From NCBI RefSeq assembly GCF_023148685.1, contig NZ_JAHXNL010000003.1, positions 62,001 through 126,000 on the forward strand: 64,000 bases of DNA. The letters run 5' to 3'. This stretch comes from Georgenia sp. EYE_87 (GTDB lineage Bacteria > Actinomycetota > Actinomycetes > Actinomycetales > Actinomycetaceae). Both the position numbers and the translations under genes were made by a program. Below, piece by piece: positions 24,294 through 32,931 of this stretch (positions within the stretch are counted from its first letter, which is position 1; every line of letters begins with the position of its first letter). The notes below the pieces were generated by a model. The model saw only the letters and a list, made by a program, of their open reading frames with translations, did no database searches and was not told the DNA's origin.

Positions 24294-24304
24294 CCACTCA
24301 GTGG
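24294..24304. promoter_or_regulatory. Palindrome between the IclR and P450 genes
   Basis: CCACTCAGTGG is a perfect inverted repeat overlapping the IclR stop codon, about 75 bases upstream of the P450 start. It is the only symmetrical element in that short gap and might be the operator for the P450 operon. Confidence 0.25.
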
Positions 24305-25131
24305 AAGGCGCTCTCGCTCCGTGCGCCGGCGCCGGACGTACTTCCGCCCCGCATGGTCGACAGGATCGTCGAGAGCGGGAAGGGCGCCGTCACGCGTTCG
24401 ATCTCCTTGGCCGCGGCCCGCAGGGCGGGCAGGTACCGCGTGAGCGAGCCGGCCTGCGCCGCGGCCACCACCAGTCCCAGACCGGCACCGACCCGGCCCT
24501 CGCGGTGGAAGACCGGGACGGCGACGGAGCAGGACCCCACGCGGGCCTCCTGGTTGGTGATCGAGTAGCCCTGGCGGGTGATCCGGTCGAGCTCGGCGCG
24601 CAGGGCCGCGGCGTCCACCCTGGTGGACCGGGTCATCGCCTCCAGGCCACGCAGGAGATAGGTCTCCCGGAACCACTCGTCCTCGTGGGCCAGCAGCACC
24701 TTGCCGACGGCGGAGACGTGCAGCGGCAGCCGGCCGCCGACGCGCGCCGCCCGCGGCACACGCTTCGAGCTGTAGATGCGTTCCACGAACAGCACGTCCG
24801 GGCCGGAGCGGATCGCCAGGTGCGCGGTCTCCTGGGTCAGGCCGAAGAGGTCCTGCAGGATCGGCCGGGCCCGCTCGCGCACCTGACGGCCGGCGTGCTG
24901 GCCGAGTTCCCACAGCCGCATCCCCACCCGGTAGTCGCCGTCCGGGTCGCGGTTGAGCGCCCCCCACTCCTCGAGCTCGCGTACGAGCCGGTGGACCGTG
25001 CTGAGCGGGAGGCCGCTGCGGGCCGCGATGTCGGTCAGCGACTGCGCGGTGGGACCGCTCTCGAAGGCGCCGAGAATGGCGAGGACCTTCGAGGCCACGC
25101 TCTGGCCCGGCGTACGTGCCCCTCCGGCCAC
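24298..25131 (-). CDS. IclR-family transcriptional regulator
   Basis: A 277-residue IclR regulator: N-terminal winged helix (LTDIAARSGLPLSTVHRLVR) and a C-terminal GAF-like effector domain (LPLHVSAVGKVLLA, ITNQEARVGSCSVAVPVF). It starts with GTG only 10 bases after the last ABC permease gene and ends 76 bases before the P450 gene, so it may be transcribed with the importer and control either the importer or the P450 operon. Both options are open. The last 30 residues are Ser/Gly-rich and not conserved. Confidence 0.88.
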   Translation of the reverse strand: MAGGARTPGQSVASKVLAILGAFESGPTAQSLTDIAARSGLPLSTVHRLVRELEEWGALNRDPDGDYRVGMRLWELGQHAGRQVRERARPILQDLFGLTQETAHLAIRSGPDVLFVERIYSSKRVPRAARVGGRLPLHVSAVGKVLLAHEDEWFRETYLLRGLEAMTRSTRVDAAALRAELDRITRQGYSITNQEARVGSCSVAVPVFHREGRVGAGLGLVVAAAQAGSLTRYLPALRAAAKEIERVTAPFPLSTILSTMRGGSTSGAGARSESAFH

Positions 25132-25141
25132 CGTGACCCCC

Positions 25142-26083
25142 TCAGCCCTTGACCGCTCCGTTGCTGAGCCCGGAGACCATGTAGCGCTGGACGAAGACGA
25201 ACAGGAACACGGCAGGCAGCATGGTAAGCACGCACGCGGCCATGAACGGCCCCATGTACTCCACCGCCCCGCCCTGGCCGAAGAACGACCGCAGCCCCAC
25301 CTGCAGCATGGTCTTCTCCCCCTGGTACAGCAGCGTGCTGGCCCAGATGAAGTCGTTCCAGATCTGGAGGAAGACCACGCAGACGATGGAGAGGATCCCG
25401 GCGCGGGACACCGGGAGGAACACCCGGAAGAAGGCCCCGAAGTGGGAGCAGCCGTCCACGTAGGCGGCCTCCTCGAGCGTCTTGGGGCAGCTGTCCTGGA
25501 AGTAGCCGTGCAGCACCAGGACGGCGAACGGGAGCATGAACCCCATGTAGGTCAGGATCATGCCGGTGTAGGTGTTCACGAGGTCCAGCCGCTCGAGCAG
25601 GAAGTACACGGGGAAGAGGCGGGTGATCTCGGGGACGAGCTGGTTGAAGATGAAGACCCCGAGGACGATGCCGGTGATGCGCATGCGGAACCGGGACGTC
25701 ACGTAGGCCGCCATGCTCGCCACCACGGCCGTCCCGGCCGCGGCGACGCCGGCCACCAGCAGCGAGTTCATCATCTGGCGACCGAAGGGCATCATCGCGA
25801 GGGCCTGGCGGAAGTTCTCCGTCGACGGGTCGGTCGGCACCCACACCGGCGGGATGCTCGTGATCTCGGCCGGCGCCTGGAAGGCGGACTTCAGCATCCA
25901 GAAGAACGGCAGCAGCAGGTAGCCCACCACGACGGTGGCGACCACGACCGAGACGATCTGGAGCGTCGAGATCCGCCGTCGGGGTGTGCGCCCGGGGACG
26001 TCCGGCCGCGCGCCGGTCCCCTCGGCCCGCCGCTTCTCGGGTTCCTGGACGGCTACCTGTTCCAACATGGCTTGTCCGTTCAT
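25142..26083 (-). CDS. Carbohydrate ABC transporter permease (MalG type)
   Basis: A 313-residue inner-membrane permease with six predicted helices after a hydrophilic N-terminus of about 40 residues. The ATPase-contact EAA loop is visible as TLEEAAYVDGCSHFGAFF followed by RVFLPVSRAGI. It pairs with the MalF-type permease encoded just upstream. No ATPase gene is present, which is usual for actinobacterial sugar importers that share an MsiK-type ATPase encoded elsewhere. Confidence 0.92.
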   Translation of the reverse strand: MNGQAMLEQVAVQEPEKRRAEGTGARPDVPGRTPRRRISTLQIVSVVVATVVVGYLLLPFFWMLKSAFQAPAEITSIPPVWVPTDPSTENFRQALAMMPFGRQMMNSLLVAGVAAAGTAVVASMAAYVTSRFRMRITGIVLGVFIFNQLVPEITRLFPVYFLLERLDLVNTYTGMILTYMGFMLPFAVLVLHGYFQDSCPKTLEEAAYVDGCSHFGAFFRVFLPVSRAGILSIVCVVFLQIWNDFIWASTLLYQGEKTMLQVGLRSFFGQGGAVEYMGPFMAACVLTMLPAVFLFVFVQRYMVSGLSNGAVKG

Positions 26084-26098
26084 GGGTCTGCGATCCGC

Positions 26099-27004
26099 CT
26101 ACCGGTTGGCCCTGCGGTCGGCCAGGATGTAGCCGACCCCGATCACTGCGCTGATGACGAGGATGAAGCTGCTGGCCGCCCCCGCCAGGCCGAACTGACC
26201 GTTCGTGAACGCCTCCTGGTAGGAGTACACCGCCAGGGTGTTCGTGAGGTTCGCCGGCCCACCGCCCGTCATGAGGTACACGAGCTCGAAGTGCCCGACC
26301 GTCCCGATGAGGACGAGGGCGGTCAGCACGCTGATCGTGGGCATCATCATGGGGATCGTGATGCTGAAGAGGGTCCGCACCGGCGAGGCCCCGTCGATCT
26401 TGGCCGCCTCGTAGACCTCCTTGCTGATCGACTGCAGCCCGGCGAGCAGGATCATCACCGCGAGCGGCAGACCGTTCCAGATGCGGGCGGCCGAGATGGA
26501 CAGCAGGGGGCTGCTGATCGTCCCGACGGACGACGTGTCGGCAAGGAAGCGGACGTCCTCCTGGATGAGCCCGACGGCGTGGAGCAGCTGGTTGATCGGG
26601 CTCTGTGCCGGCGAGAGGATCCACACCCAGACCGCGGCGGCGACGACGCCGGGCACGAACCACGGCATGATCGAGACGGTCCGCAGGAGCACCCTGCCGC
26701 GGATCTCGCTGTTGAGGACGTGCGCGATCAGCAGGCCGACCACGATCAGCGCCGTGGTGACGAGGAGACCGAAGGTGAGCGTGTTCGCCAGCGTCCGGAG
26801 GAAGGCGTCGTCCTGGAACAGGGTCCGGAAGTTGTCGAGCCCCACGAAGGGTGTGCCCGCGAAGGCGATCCGGTACAGGTCGTACTCGTAGAAGCTCAGC
26901 CGCAGGGTCTCGACCATCGGGTACACGCCCAGCACGAGCACCAGGAGCAGCGCGGGGGCGAGCATGACGCCCATGAACACCCGGCGGCGCACCCGCATGG
27001 TCAT
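26099..27004 (-). CDS. Carbohydrate ABC transporter permease (MalF/UgpA type)
   Basis: A 301-residue permease with six predicted transmembrane helices, beginning with a short basic stretch and the first helix GVMLAPALLLVLVLGVYPMV. The EAA loop is KEVYEAAKIDGASPVRTLF then SITIPMM. Its ATG overlaps the stop of the phosphatase gene (ATGA), tying transport to the two enzymes encoded upstream in the operon. It forms the membrane channel with the MalG-type permease 15 bases downstream. Confidence 0.92.
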   Translation of the reverse strand: MTMRVRRRVFMGVMLAPALLLVLVLGVYPMVETLRLSFYEYDLYRIAFAGTPFVGLDNFRTLFQDDAFLRTLANTLTFGLLVTTALIVVGLLIAHVLNSEIRGRVLLRTVSIMPWFVPGVVAAAVWVWILSPAQSPINQLLHAVGLIQEDVRFLADTSSVGTISSPLLSISAARIWNGLPLAVMILLAGLQSISKEVYEAAKIDGASPVRTLFSITIPMMMPTISVLTALVLIGTVGHFELVYLMTGGGPANLTNTLAVYSYQEAFTNGQFGLAGAASSFILVISAVIGVGYILADRRANR

Positions 27005-28299
27005 CGGGAGCCACCCTCGGCGCGTGCCGACGCGGCCTCCTGCGCGAGCACCGGCGTCCGGCCGCCGCGGAGCGTGAACTCGTCGACCCGCACGGTCGGG
27101 CTGCCGTCACCACGCACGCCGTGCACCTCGACCACGAGGTCGCCGTCGGCCGTGAAGCGCAGCCGGGCGAAGTTGTGGATGGTGTTGTTGCGGACCGCCG
27201 TCCAGTGCGGGGCCTCCTCGGTGGCGAAGTTGGAGAAGTTCTTGTTGATGTTGCTGCGCTTCCCGCCCGGGCTCACCTTGAGGTAGACCGTGCCGTCCTC
27301 GGGCCCGTACTCGACGAGCGAGTCCGAGGTGGGCGCGTTCCGGGCGGGGACGTCGACCAGCGGGAAGGTCCGCTCGTAGGCCTGGTCGTGGGACGTCACG
27401 ACGAGCCGCACACCGAGCTCCTCGAACACCGGGCCCAGCTGGGCACGCAGCGCGAGGTTCGAGGGGTGGTTCCGCCCCTCCGCGAAGGGGGCCACGTGCA
27501 GCACGGGGATGATCCACCGCTGGCCGGCCGCCTGGGCGGCCCGGATGTCCTCGATCATCCAGCGCAGCCGCTCCTCCGGCAGCGGGTCGTCGAACTGGTA
27601 GGCGCAGATCGACAGGAAGTGCACGTGCCCCACGTCGTAGGAGTAGTTGAGCCGGCCCTCGCTGCCCTCGGGGGTCGCGTAGCGCTCCAGCCACGGCTCG
27701 ATGCGCTCCTGGAGGATGTACATCAGCTCGTGGTTGCCCCAGGTGGGCATCATCGGCGCGTGGGCGGCGACCGGCACCATCTGGTTGAAGAAGTAGTCGA
27801 TGGCCTCCTCGAGGAACTCGAAGCGCCGGTCGGTGTCGAAGTAGGCGAAGTCCCCGCCGTGGAGCACGAGCAGGGGGTCGAGCCTGGCGATCTCCTCGAT
27901 GACCTGGACGGTGCCGTCCGCGAGGCCGTCCTTCCGGCCGATGAGGCCGGTGTCGGAGACGAACACGACGTCCATGGCCGAGACCTCCCCGTGCGGCGGC
28001 GCGGTCTCGAACGAGCTGACGTCGCCCCACCGGTCGCCGCCGCAGCCCACGCGGTACTCGTAGCGCGTGCGCGGCTCCAGCCCGACCAGGTTGACCTCCT
28101 GGAGGGCCCCGAGGTCGTCGGTCAGCCGGTGGCTCCCGGCCGCCGTCCGCCACTCGCCACCCGCCTCGCGGTACTCGACGACGGGCTCGGCCTCCCGGTC
28201 GCAGCTGCGCCAGATCACCGTCATCGTGCTGGCCGGGTCGCCGACCCAGGACAGGTGGAGCTGGTCGGAACCGTGGACGTGCGCGCTGTAGTCAGTCAT
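27001..28299 (-). CDS. Purple-acid-phosphatase-like metallophosphoesterase
   Basis: A 432-residue protein with an N-terminal fibronectin-III-like domain (residues 1-105) and a calcineurin-type phosphoesterase domain. Metal motifs: FVSDTGL, GGDFAYFD, WGNHE, VLHVAPF and SHDQAYERT. In purple acid phosphatases the last motif is GHxHxYER; here the second His is Gln (SHDQAYER), which may alter the dimetal site. Most relatives are secreted, but no signal peptide is visible here, so a cytoplasmic role on an imported phosphorylated compound is inferred. It sits between the glycosidase-like gene and the permeases. Confidence 0.8.
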   Translation of the reverse strand: MTDYSAHVHGSDQLHLSWVGDPASTMTVIWRSCDREAEPVVEYREAGGEWRTAAGSHRLTDDLGALQEVNLVGLEPRTRYEYRVGCGGDRWGDVSSFETAPPHGEVSAMDVVFVSDTGLIGRKDGLADGTVQVIEEIARLDPLLVLHGGDFAYFDTDRRFEFLEEAIDYFFNQMVPVAAHAPMMPTWGNHELMYILQERIEPWLERYATPEGSEGRLNYSYDVGHVHFLSICAYQFDDPLPEERLRWMIEDIRAAQAAGQRWIIPVLHVAPFAEGRNHPSNLALRAQLGPVFEELGVRLVVTSHDQAYERTFPLVDVPARNAPTSDSLVEYGPEDGTVYLKVSPGGKRSNINKNFSNFATEEAPHWTAVRNNTIHNFARLRFTADGDLVVEVHGVRGDGSPTVRVDEFTLRGGRTPVLAQEAASARAEGGSR

Positions 28300-28322
28300 G
28301 ATTCGTCGCTCCTTGAGAGGTC

Positions 28323-29429
28323 TCAGGCCCGGACGCCGTGCGCGTCCACGTTCGCACCCGCGGTCGTCGGCCCGGTGGTGCCGGTCAGCTGGGCCACGTG
28401 CCGGAAGAACGCCTGCTTGCGCGGCGTCGTCAGCCCCCAGTTGACCGGCGGGCACTGGAAGCCGTCGTGGTAGTCCCCGCCGGCGCCGGGGTCGAAGTAG
28501 CCCCACGACGCGTAGTTCTCGACGGCGGTGTAGAGGTGGTTGGGCCGGTCGTCGAAGTCGAAGTGGTTGTCCTCGTTGACGACGACAGGGATCGGCCGGT
28601 GGCGCGTCAGCTCGCGAACCGCGCGGATCTGCGCCTCGAAGTCGGCCGTCCCGTGGATCTCGTTGCCGTGGATGAGGGCGACGTCGACGACGTCGATCAG
28701 CTCCTGCGGGGGCACGATCCCGAACTGCGGGACGCCGGCGTAGCTGGCGGCCAGGGGCAGGGCCGTGGACGTGGCCGACCGGAGCTCCTTGATGAAGGAG
28801 ACCATGCCGCGCGGCGTGAGCAGGTCGTGGGTGTAGCGGGGGATGTTGCACTCGTTGGCGATCTCGACGATCACGTTGCGACGGTCGGTGTCGTCGAGCC
28901 AGCCGATGACGTTCTCCGCCGCCCGGCGCACCGCGTCCTGGTCCTCCAGCCGGTGGTCCTGGCCGAAGTAGAACAGGCCGAGGATCACGACCATGCCCAG
29001 CCGGTCCGCCTCGTCGAGGATGCGGGCCAGCCGGTCGAGCCACTCCGGACGCAACGAGCCGTCCCGGTGGTAGGCCGTGACGTGCCAGGGCTGCTCGAGC
29101 GGCACGACGCCGCCCGGGGTGGAGCTGCCGCCCCGCACCGGGTTCCCGCACTGGAGGTTGAGGGTGAGGCCGAGCAGGCCGTGGGAGCGCCACACCGGCA
29201 TCTGCGCCAGGAACTCGCGCACGTTGCGCTCGGCGTCCCACGTCCCGGTGTCCGGGTAGGCCCAGCGGGCCCGGGTGTCCTCGTTGAGATCGTCGAACAG
29301 TCCCATCACCAGGCGGGCGTTGAACAGCAGGCCCTCCACGGGCCGGCCCTCGAACGAGACCCCTTCGTACGTCGGGCGCCCGTCGAGGTAGAAGCGCTCA
29401 CCCTGCAGCTGCAGGTGCGTCGTCGCCAT
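28323..29429 (-). CDS. Glycoside-hydrolase-like TIM-barrel protein (clan GH-A type)
   Basis: A 368-residue (beta/alpha)8 protein. The two expected catalytic acids of clan GH-A are visible: VEIANECNIPRY (acid/base Glu after Asn) and PVVVNEDNHFDF (nucleophile Glu on strand 7). Aromatic residues around LFYFGQDHR and YASWGYFDP fit a sugar-binding cleft. There is no signal peptide, so it would act on an imported glycoside. The exact GH family cannot be assigned by eye. It follows the binding-protein gene after a strong hairpin. Confidence 0.7.
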   Translation of the reverse strand: MATTHLQLQGERFYLDGRPTYEGVSFEGRPVEGLLFNARLVMGLFDDLNEDTRARWAYPDTGTWDAERNVREFLAQMPVWRSHGLLGLTLNLQCGNPVRGGSSTPGGVVPLEQPWHVTAYHRDGSLRPEWLDRLARILDEADRLGMVVILGLFYFGQDHRLEDQDAVRRAAENVIGWLDDTDRRNVIVEIANECNIPRYTHDLLTPRGMVSFIKELRSATSTALPLAASYAGVPQFGIVPPQELIDVVDVALIHGNEIHGTADFEAQIRAVRELTRHRPIPVVVNEDNHFDFDDRPNHLYTAVENYASWGYFDPGAGGDYHDGFQCPPVNWGLTTPRKQAFFRHVAQLTGTTGPTTAGANVDAHGVRA

Positions 29430-29485
29430 GCTGAGTTTCCTTTCGAGTGCGGTGGCCCGTCGGTCCGGGCCTTTCGCGGCTGGAC

Positions 29486-29520
29486 GGGCCGCCGGTCCAC
29501 CCGGGGCGGACCGGCGGCCC
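29486..29520 (-). terminator. Intra-operon stem-loop after the binding-protein gene
   Basis: A perfect 13-bp stem (29486-29498 with 29508-29520, 9-base loop) lies 6 bases after the stop codon of the binding protein and before the glycosidase gene. The position matches attenuator or mRNA-stabilising hairpins that let binding-protein levels exceed permease levels. Confidence 0.65.
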
Positions 29521-29526
29521 GACGGC

Positions 29527-30846
29527 CTACCGGGCGCCGCGGTCCAGCTCGGTCTGCATGCGCTCCTGCGCCTTGGCGATCGCGTCGTCGATCGGCTGCC
29601 CGGACTCCAGCACCTCGGAGTACATGTCCCACAGGACGCCGCCCGGCTTCTCGTCCCGGATGACCGTCCAGAACGGCGACGGCGCCTGCGAGGTGTGCGC
29701 GTGGTTCTCGATGACCTCGGTGAAGGTGGTCTTCCACTCGGCGTCGGTCCAGAACTCGGAGGCCATGACGGCGCGGTTGGTGCTCGGGAAGCCGGTCGTC
29801 TCCGAGATCCGCTGCATGTTCTCGTCGCGGCTGAGGAACGCGATCCACTCCACCGACGCCTCGACGTTCTCCGAACCCTGCAGCACGCCCCAGTACCCGG
29901 AGCCGGAGTAGGTCGCCCGGTTCTCCGGCCCCTGCGCGGGCGGGGCCACGGCCCACTTGCCCTCGAGCTCGGGGTAGTCGCGCACCAGGGTCGCGATGTC
30001 GGAGCCGCTGGCTCCGCCGAGGATCGCGAGACGCCCGGAGCGGAACTCCGCCATGGGGTCGAAGGTGGGGGACATGAAGTCCTCCGGCACCACGCCGTCC
30101 TCGACGAGTCCCCGGAGCCAGGTGAGGGTCTCGCGCATCTCGGGGGTGTCGAGGTTGGCGGTCGTGCCGTCCTCGGACATGTACTCCTGGCCGGTCTGCC
30201 AGTAGTAGGGGATCAGGCCCTGGACGACGTCGACACCGCCGAAGGAGAACCCGGTCACGTCACCCTCGGTGAGCGCGGCGGCGTACTCCTCGATCTCCTC
30301 CCAGGTGGCCGGCGGCTCAGTGAAGCCGGCCTCCTCGAGCAGGTCGGTGCGGTAGAGCATCGGCCGGACGTCCACCCGCCAGGGGATGCCGTAGAACTCG
30401 TCCTGCCACTGCCCGTCGACCATCATCGACGAGAAGAACCGCTCGTCGAGGTCCGGCCAGTACTCGTCCTTGTACTCGGTGATCGGCATGGGGCCGGCCT
30501 TGCCGCCGCCGAGCGGCGCGTACGTGGTGAGCTGGAACATGTCGGCGGCGTCGGGCGCGTCCCCGCCCTGGGAGACGAGCAGCCAGCGGTCGCGCGCCTG
30601 GGCGAAGTCGATGAGCTCGACCTCGACGGCGGTCCCGGTCTCCGCCTCGAACTCGTCGGCGAGCTCCTCGACGAGCGCCCGCCACTTGGCGGGGTCGCCG
30701 TAGATCTGGCTCCAGAACTCGATGCTGCCGCTCCCGCCCGGGTCGCCGCTGCCGTTCGATCCCGGGTCCCCGGGAGAGCTGGCGCAGGCGGCGAGGAACG
30801 AGAGCCCCGCCACCCCGGCAAGCATCTGTACGCTGCGTCGTCTCAT
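29527..30846 (-). CDS. Sugar ABC transporter substrate-binding lipoprotein
   Basis: A 439-residue extracellular solute-binding protein (family 1). The N-terminus is a lipoprotein signal: basic MRRRSVQ, hydrophobic MLAGVAGLSFLAAC with lipobox LAAC, then a Gly/Ser/Asp-rich linker. The mature part carries the typical VELIDFAQARDRWLL and WQDEFYGIPWRVDVRPMLYR segments. It captures the sugar outside the membrane and delivers it to the two permeases. The ATG at 30846 is chosen over a GTG 9 bases upstream because AAAGGAG is correctly spaced for it. It is the first gene of the importer operon. Confidence 0.93.
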   Translation of the reverse strand: MRRRSVQMLAGVAGLSFLAACASSPGDPGSNGSGDPGGSGSIEFWSQIYGDPAKWRALVEELADEFEAETGTAVEVELIDFAQARDRWLLVSQGGDAPDAADMFQLTTYAPLGGGKAGPMPITEYKDEYWPDLDERFFSSMMVDGQWQDEFYGIPWRVDVRPMLYRTDLLEEAGFTEPPATWEEIEEYAAALTEGDVTGFSFGGVDVVQGLIPYYWQTGQEYMSEDGTTANLDTPEMRETLTWLRGLVEDGVVPEDFMSPTFDPMAEFRSGRLAILGGASGSDIATLVRDYPELEGKWAVAPPAQGPENRATYSGSGYWGVLQGSENVEASVEWIAFLSRDENMQRISETTGFPSTNRAVMASEFWTDAEWKTTFTEVIENHAHTSQAPSPFWTVIRDEKPGGVLWDMYSEVLESGQPIDDAIAKAQERMQTELDRGAR

Positions 30847-30873
30847 GTAGACCACTCCTTTGTGTCTGATCGA

Positions 30874-30913
30874 CCTGTCATACAGGCTGCCAGCCTGCCA
30901 GGAACACTGTCAA
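30874..30913 (-). promoter_or_regulatory. GntR-type operator and promoter of the importer operon
   Basis: The minus-strand sequence TGGCAGCCTGTATGACAGG (complement of 30874-30892) contains the pseudo-palindrome CTGTATGACAG and is identical over 19 bases to a site before the acid-sugar operon at 38330-38348. A consensus TTGACA (-35; complement of 30908-30913) lies 18 bases before CAGCCT, so the operator would cover the start of transcription. A 15-bp palindrome (CAGGCTG-C-CAGCCTG) overlaps at 30883-30897. Confidence 0.72.
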
Positions 30914-30961
30914 GCATGTCTTAAAATGGATTTCAGGGCCGGAGACCGGCGCGCTGTGCGC

Positions 30962-31591
30962 TCAGCGACGTCCCGGGTCGCCCGGCGTCACGCGGTCGCC
31001 GGGCCTCGGGACGAGGCTGACGTCGCGCGCCTCGAGCAGGAAGAACAGCCTGGCTGTCTCCTCGAGCTCCTCGACGGCGTCGGTGGCGGAGGCGAGGTCG
31101 GTCCCGGCGACCACGGGCCCGTGGTTGGCCAGCAGCAGGGCGTGGTTGTCCGCTGCGAGCTCGCGCACCAGTCCCGCCACGGCCCGGTCTCCCGGCGCGT
31201 GGTAGGGCACCAGGGGCAGCCGGCCGACCCGCATCGTGTAGTACGCCGTCAGCGGCGGCAGCACGTCGGACGGATCGGCGTGCCGCAGGCACGACACGGC
31301 CACGGCGTAGGTGCTGTGGAGGTGGACCACGGCCCCGGCGTCCGGTCGGACGCGGTAGATCGCCTCGTGCAGGAACGCCTCCTTCGTCGGCGGCGGCCCC
31401 TGGACGTCACCGCTGCGCAGGTCGACGAGGCAGATGTCCTCCCGGGTGAGGGAGCCGAGGCTCGCCCCGGACGCGGTCAGGTAGACCGTGTCATCCACGC
31501 GGACGCTGATGTTGCCCGTCCGGCCCGGGGTGAGCCGGCGCGCGAACAACGAGCGCCCGACCTCCACGATGCCCGACACGGCGTCCGTCAC
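30962..31591 (-). CDS. otnC: Class II aldolase/adducin-family protein (OtnC-like)
   Basis: A 209-residue zinc-dependent class II aldolase-fold protein. Substrate/phosphate-binding residues appear in RLTPGRTGNISVR and YLTASGASLGSL; the catalytic acid is in PTKEAFLHEAIYR; zinc ligands are in VVHLHSTYAVAV and LLLANHGPVVAG. Next to a DUF1537 kinase, the best match is OtnC, which decarboxylates 3-oxo-tetronate 4-phosphate to dihydroxyacetone phosphate. The GTG start overlaps the kinase stop (GTGA). It is the last gene of the nine-gene operon. Other sugar-acid aldolases remain possible. Confidence 0.8.
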   Translation of the reverse strand: MTDAVSGIVEVGRSLFARRLTPGRTGNISVRVDDTVYLTASGASLGSLTREDICLVDLRSGDVQGPPPTKEAFLHEAIYRVRPDAGAVVHLHSTYAVAVSCLRHADPSDVLPPLTAYYTMRVGRLPLVPYHAPGDRAVAGLVRELAADNHALLLANHGPVVAGTDLASATDAVEELEETARLFFLLEARDVSLVPRPGDRVTPGDPGRR

Positions 31592-32931
31592 GGGTCCCCC
31601 GCCCCGGTCGTGGCGGCCCGGAGCAGGAGATCCGCACGGCCGAAGTTCCCGGACTTGAGGAGCAGCGCCGTCGACGGCTCGTCCGGCGTCAGCAACCACG
31701 GCACGCCGGGGTCCTCCTCGTGCCCGACGAGCGCGGACTCGACGCCGAGGCGCTGGATGACCGCGCCGGAGGTCTCGCCGCCGGCGACGACGATCCGGCG
31801 CGCACCGCTCTGACGGGCCGCGCTCGCGAGGTCGCCGAGGACGTCCTCGAAGATCTCGGCGGTCCGCGCCCCGAAGACCTCTGCCGCGGCAGCGCGCTCC
31901 TCCGGTCCGGCCGAGGAGTACACGAGCACCGGAGGGCCGCCGAGGTGGTCCCGCAACCAGGACAGCGCCCGCGCACGCATCTGCTCGGCGTCCGGGGTGG
32001 CGAGCGGGTCGAGCCGGTGGGAGGGCATCCGGTCGCGGGCGTACGCCAGCTGCTCCAGCGTGGCCCGCGAGCAGCTTCCGGCCAGGACGACGGCGGGTCC
32101 CGCGGGCAGCTCCAGGTCCGTCCGTCCCGTCTCCGAGGTGGCCGGCGGAGACCCGGCCGAGACACCGTCCGGCGCGAGGGCGGCGGCGAGCCCGGCGGCT
32201 CCGGTCAGCACGGACAGGTGCTGGGTGGCGGCGGCGATGACGCGCAGGTCCGCGTCGTCGATCGCGTCGGTCACGACGTGCCGCACGCCGTCGGCCTCCA
32301 GGGAGTCCAGCCGTTCGCGCACGGCCTCCGGCCCCGAGCGGACCACCGCGTGCGGGAGCAGGGCGACGGGGTGCGGGGTCTGCCGGCCGAGCACGCGGAC
32401 GAGGTCCGAGTCGGTCATCGGGGTGAGCGGGTGGTGCCGCATCGACGACTCGGAGAGCAGCTGCTCGTGCACGAAGAGCTGCCCGCCGTAGACCGTCCGG
32501 CCGTGCACCGGCGAGCTGGGGCAGATGACGGTCGACCGGGCGCCGCTGCGGTCCAGCAGCGCGTCGGTGACCGGGCCGATGTTCCCGGCGTCGGTGGAGT
32601 CGAAGGTGGAGCAGTACTTGTGGAAGACCCGCCGCACGCCGAGCTCGTCGAACCAGTCGGCCGCCTCGAGCGACCACGAGACGGCGTCGGCCGGCGGCGC
32701 CGTCCGTGACTTCAGTGCCACCACGACGGCGTCCGCCCCCCGGGGCGCCCTCCGGTCCCCGGGCACGCCCCCGAACAGGATCGCGGGGCGGAACCCGGAC
32801 CGCCGCAGGGCGGTTGCGACGTCGGTGGCGCCGGTGTAGTCGTCCGCGACGCAGCCGAGCAGCACCCGCGGCGGCGCGTGGACCGCGGTCCCGCCCCCGC
32901 CCGCCTCGGACGGCCGGTCAGTCGGACGCAC
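31588..32931 (-). CDS. otnK: Four-carbon acid sugar kinase (OtnK-like, DUF1537)
   Basis: A 447-residue member of the DUF1537/OtnK family, ATP-dependent kinases of 3-oxo-tetronates and related acids. The N-terminal acid-sugar-binding domain begins GCVADDYTGATDVATAL; the C-terminal nucleotide-binding domain shows VVAGGETSGAVIQRLGV and LLLKSGNFGRADLL. The length fits the family (about 420). The GTG start at 32931 overlaps the GntR gene by 14 bases and adds a short Pro/Gly-rich leader before the conserved domain. Together with OtnC it gives the lower half of the erythronate/threonate pathway. Confidence 0.86.
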   Translation of the reverse strand: MRPTDRPSEAGGGGTAVHAPPRVLLGCVADDYTGATDVATALRRSGFRPAILFGGVPGDRRAPRGADAVVVALKSRTAPPADAVSWSLEAADWFDELGVRRVFHKYCSTFDSTDAGNIGPVTDALLDRSGARSTVICPSSPVHGRTVYGGQLFVHEQLLSESSMRHHPLTPMTDSDLVRVLGRQTPHPVALLPHAVVRSGPEAVRERLDSLEADGVRHVVTDAIDDADLRVIAAATQHLSVLTGAAGLAAALAPDGVSAGSPPATSETGRTDLELPAGPAVVLAGSCSRATLEQLAYARDRMPSHRLDPLATPDAEQMRARALSWLRDHLGGPPVLVYSSAGPEERAAAAEVFGARTAEIFEDVLGDLASAARQSGARRIVVAGGETSGAVIQRLGVESALVGHEEDPGVPWLLTPDEPSTALLLKSGNFGRADLLLRAATTGAGDP

